Assembly: GCA_013397455.1 (NCBI GenBank)
Contig: VYZB01000370.1
Location: forward strand, 634,422 to 698,421
DNA: 64,000 nucleotides
Direction of reading: 5' to 3'
Origin: Crotophaga sulcirostris
Taxonomy: Eukaryota; Chordata; Aves; Cuculiformes; Crotophagidae
Under the pieces are notes generated by a model. That model saw nothing but the letters and a program-made list of their open reading frames with translations. It was not told where the DNA came from and made no database searches. The translations under genes and the position numbers were made by a program. Below, one piece after another: positions 1 to 42,264 of this stretch (within the stretch, counting starts at the first letter, position 1; every line of letters begins with the position of its first letter).

Positions 1-885
1 ATGTGAAGTTGGACCTCTTTTGGAACTGCATGTCAGCAATAAATCTGCTGTCTTTCTTTTTTTGTTAAACCTGAGATAAGCTGATAAAGCAGTATCACTT
101 TTTATTACATAATCTCTTAAATATTTTTAAATGTGACTCAATGGATCTATAACACTTGCACATTGTGGGTTTTTTTAATTTCAAAAGATGCTTGTTTGTC
201 TGTAGAGAGAGATGGAGGAGGACAGTGTCCCCTTTATTTCATAAGATCTACTTCTTTAATTGTCTCACATTTTAAAAATATGACAAGACCAAATATGGAA
301 GCTTCAGCTGTAAAGAGAGAATGTCCTGGAGAGATTTGAACTGAAGGCAAAAGGGAGGGGGTTGTCTCTTAACAAAGCTGTTTTCATCACCAAGATATGC
401 CATGATTGGGTATTTTTTTAATCAACAGATTTCTTGAGCAGAATTTGAATGAATTATATTAAATCAGACTAAAATGTGATTTTGTTTCTAAAACATTATT
501 TTTCCTGCTATGCGCATTACAGAAACATATGCAATAAATATTTAAACTCCTAATTTACTACATATCAATCTAAAAATCTACCTTGCTATCTCAGTTGGAA
601 TTAATTTGCTTAATTGTTGTTCCTATCCCATCAGTCTCAGTTTTGAACTAACTTGAACAATGCCATTTTTTGCTGTTTGCACTTTTATTTGATTGCCATT
701 CTGAGTTTATGAACAGTAATAGGGTCCTGCTTGAATATTCATTAGCTTTGAATTGTGAGCTCTGAAAAGGTGCTTTCTTTCACCTTAATGAAAGTGGCTC
801 AGCATGGGGTGAATCGGTAATGACATTTGATTTTAGGCATCCAACAAATTTACTTTTTATTTATTGACACTTCTTGTCCAAACAG
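1..885 (+). other. EPHA7: EPHA7 intron 5 (3' part only)
   Basis: Intron sequence upstream of the first exon in the window. It ends in AG at 884-885; the tract before it is only moderately pyrimidine-rich. The following exon starts with the last two bases of a codon, so the preceding exon, outside the window, must end one base into that codon. No gene or repeat is recognised apart from short T-runs. Confidence 0.8.
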
Positions 886-29498
<28,613 letters not shown>

Positions 29499-29719
29499 TA
29501 GACATTTCTCCCTTATGAGGGAGGTGACAGACTGAGAGAACAGCACTGGCCTTCAGTATATATGAAGTGCTGCTAGAAGACACTTGATTTCCTGGGTCCT
29601 TCCTGCAGTGAATAGAAGAGCTACAAGAAGCACCTACAGACTTGAACTCCTAAGTGCCACCAGACTTTATGAAAAGGGAATTAGGATCCACCAGTGGTGG
29701 CAAGGAAAACAGCAGTGAC

Positions 29720-29745
29720 AATAAACAAAGTACTACCTGAATAAA
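29720..29745 (+). promoter_or_regulatory. EPHA7: Candidate proximal poly(A) signals of EPHA7
   Basis: AATAAA at 29720-29725 and again at 29740-29745, about 220-245 nt after the stop codon. Two copies close together are a plausible proximal polyadenylation site giving a short 3' UTR. Confidence 0.4.
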
Positions 29746-31844
29746 CATACAAACACCTTGAGCTCTCTAACCTCCTTTTTATCTAATAGACTTTTTAAAT
29801 GTACATAAAAAATTAAAGAAAGAATATATTTGTCAGATAAAATCATGATATTATTGTTGAATTCAACAAAATATTTTCCTTAAATCTGTGATTTCTGAAT
29901 CTTTTTTTAATCATTTGTGTTTATTCTTCATAAAGACTTTCTTTTAGTATGATGTTTATATCTTTGGACATTTTTAGTGCTAATTCTATGACACATTACT
30001 ACACTGGGTACCTCTGAAGGATTATTTGAATTCCTAGAGATTTAAGAAGCATGACCAAGCAATGTATATCTGTCCAAACTTTGGTATCCTTTTGTGCCAT
30101 TTACTTTTGTTAAATCAGCACCGTATTGACATGGCTAGCTAATTGGCAGGGAGTCAGGAAAATGCAAGTTGCCAAGAGCTCTGATATTTTTTAAAGAATT
30201 TTTTAAGGTTACACATATACTATCTTTTAAAAGAAAATAAAAGAGGAAAAAAAAATAAAAGAGAAAAAGAAAAGCAATAATGACCCCTAAGTAGTTCTAG
30301 GCACTTTTAGCAAATTGTTTGCAAGGTGATTTTAATGGACTAGAGTGAAAGTGAGATATATTATGAGATGTAGATCTATAACTGTAAACCTGCTGAGACG
30401 CTGCATTGACTGCACAAGTGATTGTAGGAGTGTCTCAGAACATGGGTGCAGTTCTTCAGTGTTAACTAAACCATTTAATCTGAGCACATCACTTTTTTTT
30501 CAATACTCTGCTTTAGCAAATCTGAGAGAAATAGCTGACGTATATTTTATATGAGTTTAAGCTGAATGCAGTCCAGCTGTCAGAATAAGGACATAGATCT
30601 CATCTCATAGATGAGAACTGTAGAGCATGAGGCAAGGGGCAGTTCAAAATTTTCAAGTTTTTTACAAGTTTTTACTGCTCTGAAAAACATGAGTGTGTGT
30701 GCTCATACAGACACAACAGTCATTCATTAGGAATACAGATGCAAGAGTAGTTGCTCAACAGAATACCTTTTTACACCATTTACTTATATATTAATTTTGT
30801 TTGATTGAAATATTTAACTGCTATAAGCAATAATGAGTGATGTCTTTAGAGATATTGCAGGAATGTATATGAACCAGAGAGAAACGCTTTTAAAAATATC
30901 TGAAAATTGTGAACTACCCAGCAATGAAATGCTGTACTTCCAAAGAGAATTGGGCTGCTTCTATTGATTTTGATAGAGAAAGATCCCAGGGATCAGTCAT
31001 AAATTGGTCTTGTTTGATAATGTGGGCATCCACACAAAAAAAATAAAAACAAAAGAAAAACCCTGTAAATGTTCCTTTGTAAAACTTGTAAATTTTATTT
31101 ATACTGTCTTGTTTTGTACACACATTTATGTGTAGTGAGCTCTGAATACATTGAAAATGCACTATATTTTTCTATTTTACTCACAGAGCATCACAAACAA
31201 ACATGTATATTCAGTGCTACATAATGTGTTTTCCCACATTTAGGACCAAAGATAGTTAACAAAAACTTAAATGCATTATTTCGCCCCTCCTTTTTTCTTC
31301 CCCTTCTTAGATCATTGTACAGTGTTATATTTGTCATTTAATTTATTTGTTTCATTAGAAAAATGAGTTTGCTTATCCTAATTTTTGTCCCCCCCACCTT
31401 TGTTGAACAAAACCTGTAAAAAGCTCTTAACTAGCATAATCCCGTTACATAGACATTTCCATTTGTAATCTTTGTAATAGACTGTAAATATATTTTTGGA
31501 ACTATAATGCAATGTGCATAAGGTTTATTTTTCAGTGTCCATATATGATTGTTTATACAATTCACAGCACTTTACAGTCATGCTGAGAAGCCTAATTTAT
31601 TGCCTGGATTTGGGCAGAGTAAGAAAAAAAGGTGAATATTCTTATTTCATATTAGATTGTCATTCAGTAGAAATGGAGTTATTTTCATGTATACAGCTCA
31701 AAATGTTTTTTTAACTATTAAAACTAATTTTCTAGAAATGCTGTAGAAGTAAGATGCAGAGTAGACTACATGCCCAATATTGAAATTAGTGGATGCAAGC
31801 ACTTGGCCAAGGCACTTTGTGTAGCCATTGGAACACTCTTAATT

Positions 31845-31850
31845 AATAAA
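31845..31850 (+). promoter_or_regulatory. EPHA7: Candidate distal poly(A) signal of EPHA7
   Basis: AATAAA within TTAATTAATAAACATCC, about 2.35 kb after the stop. Use is not shown by the sequence. Confidence 0.25.
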
Positions 31851-33533
31851 CATCCATTTTGTGTTATGACAAATGCTAAGTGCCTCACTACTGGAGTGAG
31901 CATCTGTGGGCGACTGTACAGGGTGCTTGTCAGTTTTGCTGCTGCTAAGGCACCCATCTATGAATTTAGAATTCTAAGTTTAGACACCTGCTTCCTTATA
32001 AATCTTGACTGTTGTTTCTAAGTACTTGGGAATTAAAGGTGTGGTGCAGCAATGCTGGTATTGCTGAGAACCCACAAACCTTAAATGCAAGAGAGTTGAG
32101 GCCAGGCTTCACCTTTAGAACTTTTTCAATATTCTGAAGCACAGAGGCCTTGAAGCATGCCTGGTGACCTAGGCTCACACATGTAAAAGTAAGGGCCCTA
32201 ATGGTATTTCTTCCTTAGTTTTCCTTGTTTGATTTAAGCCATCTTCTTTGAATAGTAAATATATTTTAGCCTTCATCTATATACCTTGACTGCCTTAATG
32301 TTGCCACAGATTTTTACAGATTTGAAAGTGGTAGAGTAGACCCAGAAAGCACAATCACTATCAATACTCCCATTGTACTTACGTGTTCAGAACATTACTG
32401 CAATTTAGAGCACATGCATGTGAATGGATTTGTAACTGGTAGCGCAGCAACACATTGACATTGGTTGCAGTCCCTCAGGTTCCAGGAAAGCGTAGTCCAA
32501 CATGAGAAAAATAAAGTGCCAGAGAAAGTTGATGTTTATGGGAGGAACTGAAGAAAAAGTTGTATTGGAAGGAAAATTAAAGGCTAAACGATGAAACAAA
32601 GAAATTATTTCAGTTCTGGCCTAATTTCACTGAATTTGGAAATTGTACATCAGACTGCCAGTGAGACTGATCTTTCTTGACTTTATCTATCTACAAGAAC
32701 CTAAAGGAAAGATACCTAAGACAAGTAGGATGAATCTCCCTCTGGGAATGGTTATCTCCATTACCTGTAGAGGTAACCCACATGATTAGCTTAAATTAGG
32801 CATCTGATGTCTAGATAGTTAAAGTTAGGTGAGGTGATTCCTATAGTATATGTCCTTGGCTGCTACAGTTTCTCCTGCAAGCCAGGGGTCATAGAAAGGC
32901 AGCTCCTCCACTACTAGTATGTCTCAGAATGTATTTAAACCGGGCTTTATTACGAAGAGAGGTGATTTTTATTTTTTTTTTCAATCAGAGATTTGTATCA
33001 GATCATCTAAATGCTTTTTGTATATGGGTATTAATTCTTGAAAAAAAATTGTGATTGTTCTGAGGAATTCCTGCCTAGTAAATTACAGTTATTGAATATT
33101 TTAAATAATCAGAAATATTTGCTGACATACTGCTTCAGTCCAGAGGTTATGTGATCAGATATGATAGTTGCTATTTGCAAAACCATGTTTATCCAAAGCC
33201 TTGCCATGTAAAATCTCCAGGAGGCAAAGATGCTTAAATGTATCTCAAATTGAATGTTGCCCTTAATATCTCAGTAATTGAGCTCTGTCTGTGTTATTCT
33301 CCATTTAAAATGATTTTTTAATATTTGTTTAAGCTGGAGTTATCTGGCATCCACTGAGGGAGTTTGAAAAAATGATTTTAAATTAAATTTACTTTTCTCC
33401 ACTAATAGTAATATACGGTAAATAGTTTCCACTGTTTTGAATGTTACAAAAACTATTGCTTTACTGTGGGGGATGAAGGGATTTATTTTGTTTTATTGTT
33501 GGTATTTTTTTACATTTATTGGTTAGTAGTTGA

Positions 33534-33539
33534 AATAAA
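33534..33539 (+). promoter_or_regulatory. EPHA7: Candidate far-distal poly(A) signal of EPHA7
   Basis: AATAAA about 4.0 kb after the stop, in TTGAAATAAAAAATAATAAT. It is in the size range of the long 3' UTR I recall for the mammalian gene, but the AT-rich context makes a chance match possible. Confidence 0.25.
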
Positions 33540-36500
33540 AAATAATAATTTGTCCATAACTTCCTAAATAATTCATATATAGTGATTTTGAGAGTTATTT
33601 AAATTCTGCGACTTTTGGGTTACTACTGAGATGGGGAACATGTCACTACAGCCATAATACCAAGTGATGTCAAGACATCCTGCCAAAGGGGTGGGCTCAG
33701 CAGGCATTCTGTTGTCCAGTAATGGTATCAAGCAGTCTACTGGCTGTATGCAAGGAGTGAAGGCCAACTCAGTCAAAAAAGGGTCATTTCAACTTTTAAA
33801 TATATATATATGTGACGTTAGAGCTAATACATCGTTAATGTGTTACTTCCCTGCATGCTGTTAGAAACGGATACGCTCATCCTACATCTGGGTTTTTGAT
33901 GGTTTTTGTTAGTTGCTTTGTTTGTTTGTTTGTTTATTTTATTTTAAAAAAGTGATATTTGGGATGCCTGTCGGAGAGAACAGTTCCCAGACAGGACGAC
34001 AAGGCCAGTTTAAGAGAAGTACAGTGCAAATTCTTGCCTAACATGAATTCTGGCAGCAGGTGCGGCAGAGTTATTCAGGCAGTTGGCGCTATGATTTGCT
34101 GAGCAACTAGCACCGCAGGGTTTCTACATGTTCAGGACCTGCTAGGATTGTATGTCTGATGAATTAATTGATATGTAGAAACAGGCAGATTTTTTCCCCT
34201 GCTAACTTGAAATGGATTTGCAGATGGTAGATTTGGGATTTGCAAGACTAGTCAAAAGTCTTAGTCTCAAACTAATTTCTAGTAAAACAAGAAATTCTGT
34301 GCAGTAGCCTATATTTTCAGTCCCATTCCTTTAAGGGTTGTCAAACCTAGCTAACAACTACTTTTAAACAGAGATCTTTATTGTTTGTATAGTACAGTCT
34401 TTTATTTACTTGGGAATAGACAGTTCTGTAATTACATCTCCTGCAAAAGGAATTGGGGAGGGATAGAGAACAGGAAGAGACCACAAAAGTTTGGGAATAA
34501 AAGTACAAAAATTAAGAGAGAAAAACCGAATCAAACAAATGACCTGTGAAAACCCAAGTATAACTGTGCTCACCATTTTTGTAACATATTCCATATAGGA
34601 ATTTGAAAAATATGAGAGATTAAACCATAGGAATAAAATCTACAATATCCTTACAAAATAGTAATGACAGAATGCAAGCTTCATTTGTGGGACTTTTTTC
34701 CTCTCTGGATTTGGTTTTGTGAGATTTTTAATTTAGGATAATTAACACATGCATTTAGAGTAAAGTCTGCTGGGACAGACTAAGGGACAATTAGTGTGTC
34801 TGTAATATCCATGAAATTCTCAGTGCACTTCCAGGGTGGGAAAGGATCAAGCGACTTGAAAGTGAAAGGAATCATGTGGAGTTTATATGCTGTATAGACA
34901 GTGCAGGTTATGTCCAGTGAGATTATGAAAGGTTAAAGTGGAAACCCTTCACTTTTGTACCTGGTTACAAGGCAGAAGGTGGGAGTGAGTGGAAAGAGAG
35001 AGATGTGAAGCCATTCAGAATGTGTAAGTCTAAGTTGTAGGGCTCTACAAGACATTACTGGCAGGGGAGTTAAGGAGTGTCAAGATTTTTTAAGTAAAGA
35101 GACACTGTTAATAAAATATACTTAATAAACTAGTATGGAATGGTTTCACTACTGTGATTTTTCCTCAGGCCAGATTGGAATTTGTCACAGAGACTAAACT
35201 GAGGCAGATGGGAAAGCAACTGGTAATACACAGCTCATTCAAGCAAACTTGAAAGAGACATGAAAGGAAAATTTTATATTAAAAGCCTGAAAATTAAACA
35301 TGAACTCTGATTCTATTTACTCTCAGAGGTTTTAGAGTAGTTTTCTTTAGGTCTTGGGTAATGATAGCAGAATTTAGCACTGATACTACTCAAATTGGGT
35401 GAAATTAATGCCTAATTAGAGTGGCCAAAAAAGAACCACAAGTCAAAATGACTTGATAGACTTTGAAAAAGACACAATACACCATGCAAAACTTGTGTAG
35501 CCAGCCAAACGAATCTTGAACAAAACAAGACATAATGCCTAGTGCCTGAAGAGCTAAATCAGGAACCGAAAATTTATTCATCCATGGACTGAGGTTTCTG
35601 TATTTAATTGAATCAAATAACCAGTTATAGAACTGTGCTACTACTAATAATAATACTAATAATGAACACTCACAGCTTAGAGGTCATCTGATGAAACATT
35701 ATATGGCTAACACTGAAAAACACACTCAGTGCTTAAGGCATAGCTATGCCCAAAGGCTTATGTATACTATTAAAATTCCATGACTCTGAGTATTTTGAGT
35801 CATTTATAAACCAGAGGCATTATAGTCCAAAGTCCATAAGTAACGCATTCCTCTTTTGTGCCAATTAAAAAAAAAGGAAGGAGAAGTCTGTAAGGTTTAT
35901 CAAGTGCAACAGAAATAATCCTCTGATTGTTTCCTTAGAATTACCAAGAAAACCATGAGTTTTTCTCTTACCTTAAGAAACGAACTTCCTACTCCAAAGA
36001 TGCTGTTTCACTAAGAAGAAAAATCATCCATTTTACTAGGACATCCAAAACTTGTTTGAAAGAGGCTAGACTGAGAACGATAGATAGAATGTATCCACAT
36101 TGATCCCTCGTATTTCATGTCTGTAGGAAAATTACTCAGGCAATTTTTTGACTATCATTCAACCTGTCTTACTATGCCAGCTTCCACTGGCTTACCTGAA
36201 GGGGGCTACATGTCCGTTTTTAAGATGTCTGCTGGAAAATGTGTTTCGATTTCCTTTCCTCAGGGACCAACCAGCCTATGCAAAGAATTCATGTGTAGCT
36301 TGAGAGTAAGAAGGTGTAGGAATCTCAGATTTTTTTCTCTCGAGGATTCTCTTTGCAGTCACAGTCGTAAATTAAATGTGTTCTCCCACTGAGGCTGCAC
36401 ATAGTAAATTGCATGAGACATCTGATTTGCCTGGAATAAACTTAATAAAATCATCCAGATACCTCCTGAAGGCCACTCAGAAACAGCCATTTTTAAGTGG

Positions 36501-39500
36501 TGGTTAGGATTTTGTTCAGAAAGTGAAAGAGATGGGTCAACGGGAAGCCTGTGTTTACAGCTTTCTCATCCTGTGGAACACTCTACATTCCGGAGTATGG
36601 AGCTTTCTGGGTAGCAGATATCCTTTGTCACTCTCAATGAAACTATACCACAAATGCAAAATCTATGAGTCCATAAGAATAAACAAATAAGAAATTAATC
36701 CTGGAACACATTTTGACCAAGACTTTACTATTTATTCAGTTTGATCTTGGGGACACAATTGCTTCCACATGAAGTCAGTGGAAGAGTAAGATGGATCCAT
36801 ACAATAGAAGAGGAGAATACGATTGGGTGGAATGAGAGGATAGTCTGGATAGGAGAGGAGATACTGAGAGGAGGTGGTAGACCTATCAGTGACTTTGGCC
36901 AATCTTTTTGCTCTTTCAGCATCTTTGGGGTGCAGACCCCTTGACCTAAGCCCATTTCATCCCAGGTTTCTCTCCTGGCTCTTTTACTCAACTAGCACCT
37001 TAAGATCTCCCTTATGTTACTCTATACAAAATAGCAGTGTTTTCTTCTCTGGTAGTCAGTGCTTGTACCATCATGGACTGTTAGAGAAGAAGAGAGTTTT
37101 ACGTTTAAATACAGGCCAATAGGCTTAAAGGGAAGAAAATGGGCCAGCAAAGCACTGAGGAGTATTTTTAATGACTGTTTTCCTTTAATAGTACTGGGAC
37201 TCGGTACTATGGACAAGTGATTGGTTGCTGTTGTAGAGAGAAAGGCTTCACCTTAATATATAGCTTCCCTACACACTCCAGTTCATCTACTGCCAAAAGC
37301 AGGAAGGGAAGAAGGGAAGTCGAGAAGAGGGGGGAAAAAAAAAGCTTTCAGGCATTTATTTGTAGTGCTCTTTTCAAGAGAAATAGTTGTCTCAGTGCCT
37401 GCATTACCTAAATTTATTCAAGAGACAAATCCTCTTTGATGCTTCCTACTTGCTGCCAAAAGCATCCCAAACAGCCTGTGTGCTGTCTGTTGCAAATCTC
37501 AGTCATAAGTTGCCTCATCCCCCATAAACTGCTTGCCTACATGGGGGTATACATCACAGTCCCACAAACAGTGTGTTTCCTGTGGTAGTTACTTGAGTAT
37601 CACAACACCCAAGTCCCTCTACAGCTGTCCAGGTTTATTTCCTTATGCAGAGGTGTCTCTGGCTTTTGAGGGATATTTCCTGTGTCATGAGAAGAGAAAC
37701 TACTTTTTTATGCCCTGCTTTCATTTCTCCCCAGCTGGCATTAGTCATTACTACTTACCTAACAGTACCCATGCTTTACTGGGAGGTACGCAGAAGATGA
37801 TGGCAAGGAAGGAAAATTTAGTTCCCCAGCAACAACAAATGCAATGTCTACGTATGACCAACAAACTGTGGGTCAGGGAGAACACTCCAAGTGACCTGCA
37901 CTCGAAGTGCAGAAGCCATTAGTGTTGGTCAAAACAAAACAAAATAATAATTAAAAAAAATGTTTATATGGGGCGTGTATCTGTGTGGTGTGTGTGCTGT
38001 TGGATAGATAGGAGTTGAATCAGCCAGGCCTACATGTGAACTGCCCAGTAATACCAATGACACAAGATAATGGTGTATGTTCAAAACAATATACAATTTT
38101 TTCTATTGGCAGTAGAATCTGAGAGGGAGCTGAGTGGCAGAAATCAAAACAGATGGTGAGGGGACTATTAGGAGAGTTACCTTCTGTGATTTTATACTCC
38201 CCATAATGAATGGAGGAAAAGTCTCTTCTCATTCTTTTATATTATTATAAACCTATTTCTTATGGATTTTATGAAATGAATATAGCTGGATTAATGAAAG
38301 TCATATGGAAACTAATGCTTTACCTGTGTTATCTGCTTCTGAGTTATTTGCCAAAAAAGAATGAAGATAATGTCCTAGAAATGTTACCTGCTTTCAAAAT
38401 ACAAAAGTATCTTAATAATTCTGGAAAAGGACAAAGAAAATCCTTATAAAGTAAGCCTTCAAAGTAGCTAATACCATTTTTACACTTGTATTTTGAAATA
38501 GGATTGTGTAAAGTACAAGTGGTTGCATGATATTTCAGGTTGAATTTTCAGGTCTAAACTCCCAATGCTTCACTTCAGATACCAGAGAAACAGAAAAAAA
38601 ATTAGAATTTGCATGCATTTGCACATCTTGTCATTGAACCATTGCAATATACTTCTGCAAAACAGAATATTATATCTGACAGTGCTTAGACCAAAAGTTC
38701 TGCTGGGTTGTTGCTAATGTATTTTGTATTTAAGGCTTTTTGGTGATGTAAGCCCTTGTTAGCTAAGGTCACTGAGCGCTAGTAAGCAGATGAATATGAT
38801 GTATGTTGGTAAAAGCCATTTGCTGAAAGTATGGACATATCTCACAGAGGTGACACCCAGTTGTTACTGAACCCACTCTATTTCTTTGTCTAGTGTAAAT
38901 ACCAGAACAGCCCAACAAAATGACTCCCCTCATGCTTATTTACAGCTGAATCATGGCTACCAATAGTTCGGGATACATAGCTGATTGAAATGTAACACTG
39001 ATCTGGTATCCTTTTACCTCTGTGTCCAGGAAGGTTCACCTTATTTTATTTTTTTGGTTTGATAAATGGCCTGCTTCTTTTCCAAGAACATATGAAAATT
39101 TTGCATATCTCTTTGATGAGAAAGGCAGAGAAAGACTGATTCTACAGCTTTGGGCTGTGGGAAGGTGGCCAACATGACACTTTCAGCCTCTGTGTGGGAA
39201 GGGAGAGAATCTATAGGTATTCATAGCTTGTCAAATACTTTGAGCTGCAGCTACTTGCTTGGAAAAAAGTTGGCTAGGCTAAGCCTAATCCAAAACTACC
39301 TCCAAAATTCCTTTCTGCACTGTAGAATCTCTTCCCTTCCTAAAGCACCATTCCCTTCCAGAAATCCCATCTGAAACTGATGCTTAGGTTGCTTCTCTGG
39401 GAATGAGAAGACTGTTGGTCTGAGTAAAATGTATTTTTTTCATGGAAGAACTTGAGTGGCCTGTCGTGTCCCACAAGAGCTAATATTTTTTCTGCAGGCA

Positions 39501-41789
39501 CCGCATTTTTCCATATCATTCTACCGTTGCTCAACTATTAGATGAAATGCGTATGATCTCTTTTATATGTCTTTATATGTATTTCCTGTTGAAAGGATGA
39601 ATTTAGGCATCTACTTTCAGAGGAGATTTGGGACTGTGAATCCCTGTAAGCAGTTTCTTCAGAGCATGTCCAGTTTTACTGCTGCGATACATGATGGCAC
39701 ACCCAGAGCTCTCTGAGAACTAGTTCTCGTTGGGTTTTCTTTCTGTGGAAATTACAGTGTGGGTGGTTACTTGTGTGGATGCTAGTTTTTTCCCATTATT
39801 GCCTACAGGTATGGCCTTGGCATGCATCAGAGACTGCATAAATGAGTACTAAATATGACCATATTGATACCCCAAACAAGAACTGAAGCCCTATCCTCAC
39901 CTCAGCAGGGCTCATCAGCTGATTTATCCACCGTCTTCAACTAACTTTCAGTTTCTCCCAACAGTGTTAGGATTCTGTGTGTGTCCAGGGAGACAGAATA
40001 TTTAGGTCAGGTCTTGAATGACATTGGACGGCATGGTAGCAAGAAATGAAGTGTTAAGATAATGAATAGCTAGGTCATACAGATGCAAGGAAATTATCAA
40101 ATCGATTTTCTATGTGTCATACAAAGATCCTCATCTCCCATTTGTGGTTGTTTCATGCTTGTTAGCTTGCACCTGGTCACTGCTCTGGTCAAACTAGTAC
40201 TTGTCAGTGAGAATCGGGTGCAACCCAGAGCAAACCCAGAGCACAGTCCGGGGTATACATACACTATCTCATGAATCTCTTGACAGGGAGACCCCTATCC
40301 TAGTGCTGACCAAAAAATGACAACAGAGACTGAGCCAATATAAATGTAAGCTGAGGTTTTAAATATCTATGCATCTGAATGTAACTTGTGACTACCATTT
40401 GCCTTTAACTTTGAATAAATTCACATCAGTCATTTTTACTAATTTGAAGGCTTTCTTGCCTTCAAAAAAGTAAAAAGAAACTATGAGCATCAAAATAGGC
40501 TTCCTTTTGGAAAGGATTTCTCCTCAGAGTTTCTTTTTGCTGCATTTTCTCATACTTACCTTACATTTTCAGGCTTTCAATGGGCAGGTGCAAAAAAACC
40601 TAATAGAAGTGAGTTCATGTAAAATTAGTCACTAGGACACAACACCAGAGACAGAAAAAAAACCCATTCTGCCTGTCCATCAGATCACTTTCTGTAGCTT
40701 TTTTTTTTGGCTATTAATATTGTCAGATCCTCTTCTCAACTTATCATAAAACATCTGCTTTTGTCCAGTTTGGTGACAGAGATGTATAGCATGCTACAAT
40801 GTATTGATAATGCTCTTCTCTTGAATGAATATCTTCCCTTTGATTCACACTGTTAAATAATCTAATCCATGTGCTGGAATGGCAGATACAACTGGAAAAA
40901 AACATAAGAATATTAGTTAGTATGGCAGGGGGACATTCCTCTGCTGGTTTATTTTTCTTTAGTATTAGTGTTACATTGGCTTGTCTCAACGTCTTTAATA
41001 AATTGCTTTTCTCTCAGGAATTTTCAAATAATTTAGTTAAGTGATTGCTAACCATATGTAAAATAATTTCTATTCAGTCCTGGCCTACATCCATTAGTCC
41101 TAAAGCTATATTTTTTTAGAGATTTCATATGGCTAGCTTGTCACTAAAAGTATAGTAAAATCCACATATTCTTTTTTCCTTTCCTTTTTTTAAGCTCGGG
41201 GTCAGGGGAGGAGGGTTGCAACACAAGTAACAGATCTCTTGGGATGCCTAATATCATGTAATGACTGAGACAAGTCAGTTAAAATGTTATGATTTTTCAG
41301 CAGTACTGAGAGCTTCTCGTAATATCAGTTAGACTAAAGGACAGTCTATTTGTTTACATGCTAGAATCTAATCATGTACGTGCTTTTTTTATTTAAGCAG
41401 AGTTTAAATTGAACATACTCATTCTACCCTTTTCCTGCTCCCTGTTTTGAAGAGTTATCGACATCTTCTCCCAGTGCTTAATTTTATACCCAAACACCCA
41501 TCTGAAAAAAATGCACCTCATTCATTTATTTTATTTCCAGTACTGAAATTGCCAAATGTAACCCTGTGGTTCATTGAAATGTGAAATACAACTACATTTC
41601 CTTCATGGTAGTGGTCTTTGCTTGGGAATCTTTGGGTTTATTGATGTTTACCTAGCTAGTTGATGAGAATTTTTGTCAAGTAGTGGTGTATACATGGCAA
41701 TGACAATGATAGTGTATTTTGCCTCTATTACTTCCTGATATCAGGATTCTGCTGCACTGCCAATTTCATATCTGTTGTTATTATTTGTT
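33540..41789. other. Intergenic, nothing recognised
   Basis: AT-rich DNA downstream of EPHA7. Holds a (TTTG)4 tract at 33917-33932 and a purine-rich tract near 37303-37345. A 129-codon frame at 37533-37922 has no recognisable domain, low-complexity composition and no splice or promoter context, so it is not called. Confidence 0.6.
33917..33932. repeat. (TTTG)n microsatellite
   Basis: Four perfect TTTG units followed by TTTATTTTATTTT. Confidence 0.85.
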
Positions 41790-41925
41790 TGACAGAATCA
41801 AAAACATGCCAGGTGCTTTGCAAAACAGAGAACAAGAAAAAACCCTTTCCAGAAGAGATGACAGCCTGAATAGAAATGACATAATGGCAGGAGACAAAGG
41901 AAGCAGAAAGGGGAAGCAAAACAAG
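41790..41925 (+). repeat. Ancient SINE/L3-like remnant (tentative)
   Basis: CATGCCAGGTGCTTTGCAAA followed by CCAGAAGAGATGACAGCCTGAATAG and GACAAAGGAAGCAGAAAGGGG resembles the widespread old amniote repeat reading GTGCTTTACA...CCCTGAAGAGCTTACAGTCTGAATAGACA...GACAAAGG. Matched by eye only; the family assignment is open. Confidence 0.35.
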
Positions 41926-42238
41926 AGTTATAACCATAAGATCATGAGATTGGTTTGGAGGCACAGTGAACGCTATGAGGCATTTTTTTAAAGCGCATAA
42001 GGACTGTAGTTGGGATTAGAGGCTGGAAATGTAGAAAAGAAGCATGGAAAGGAATGGAGAAGAAGGGAGGAACAGACTGGCAACAGGAGGAAGAGTAAAC
42101 AAAGGTGTATGGGAGAGGCCAGAACACACACCTGACTAATGCCAAGAATGAAAGACCACATCTGAAGAGCATGATGATTTCAGGAGGATGGCGAAGCAGG
42201 ACATGGCGATGCTGCTAGGGAGAGAAGAGCCAGCAAAA

Positions 42239-42264
42239 CTGCCCTGGAAGCCTGCCCTGGAAGC
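42239..42264. repeat. 13-bp perfect tandem duplication
   Basis: CTGCCCTGGAAGC occurs twice without spacer. Confidence 0.85.

Larger units (their letters stand above)
29499..31850 (+). other. EPHA7: EPHA7 3' UTR (end uncertain)
   Basis: AT-rich sequence directly after the stop codon, transcribed as the 3' untranslated region. From memory, mammalian EPHA7 has a 3' UTR of more than 3 kb, so the early AATAAA signals at 29.7 kb probably do not mark the only end. A Pumilio-type element TGTAAATA lies at 31483-31490. An A-rich purine tract occupies about 30227-30280. The end shown is the AATAAA at 31845-31850; the UTR could instead run to signals at 32510-32515 or 33534-33539. Confidence 0.4.

Noticed and set aside
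30595..30645. CATCTCATAGATGAGAACTGTAGAGCATGAGGCAA, slightly like the MIR core, in the EPHA7 3' UTR
   Set aside because: The match is limited to a short GATGAGAA...GAGGCA string; insufficient.
37533..37922. 129-codon open frame in intergenic DNA
   Set aside because: No recognisable domain, no splice or promoter context, composition like translated non-coding DNA; consistent with chance.
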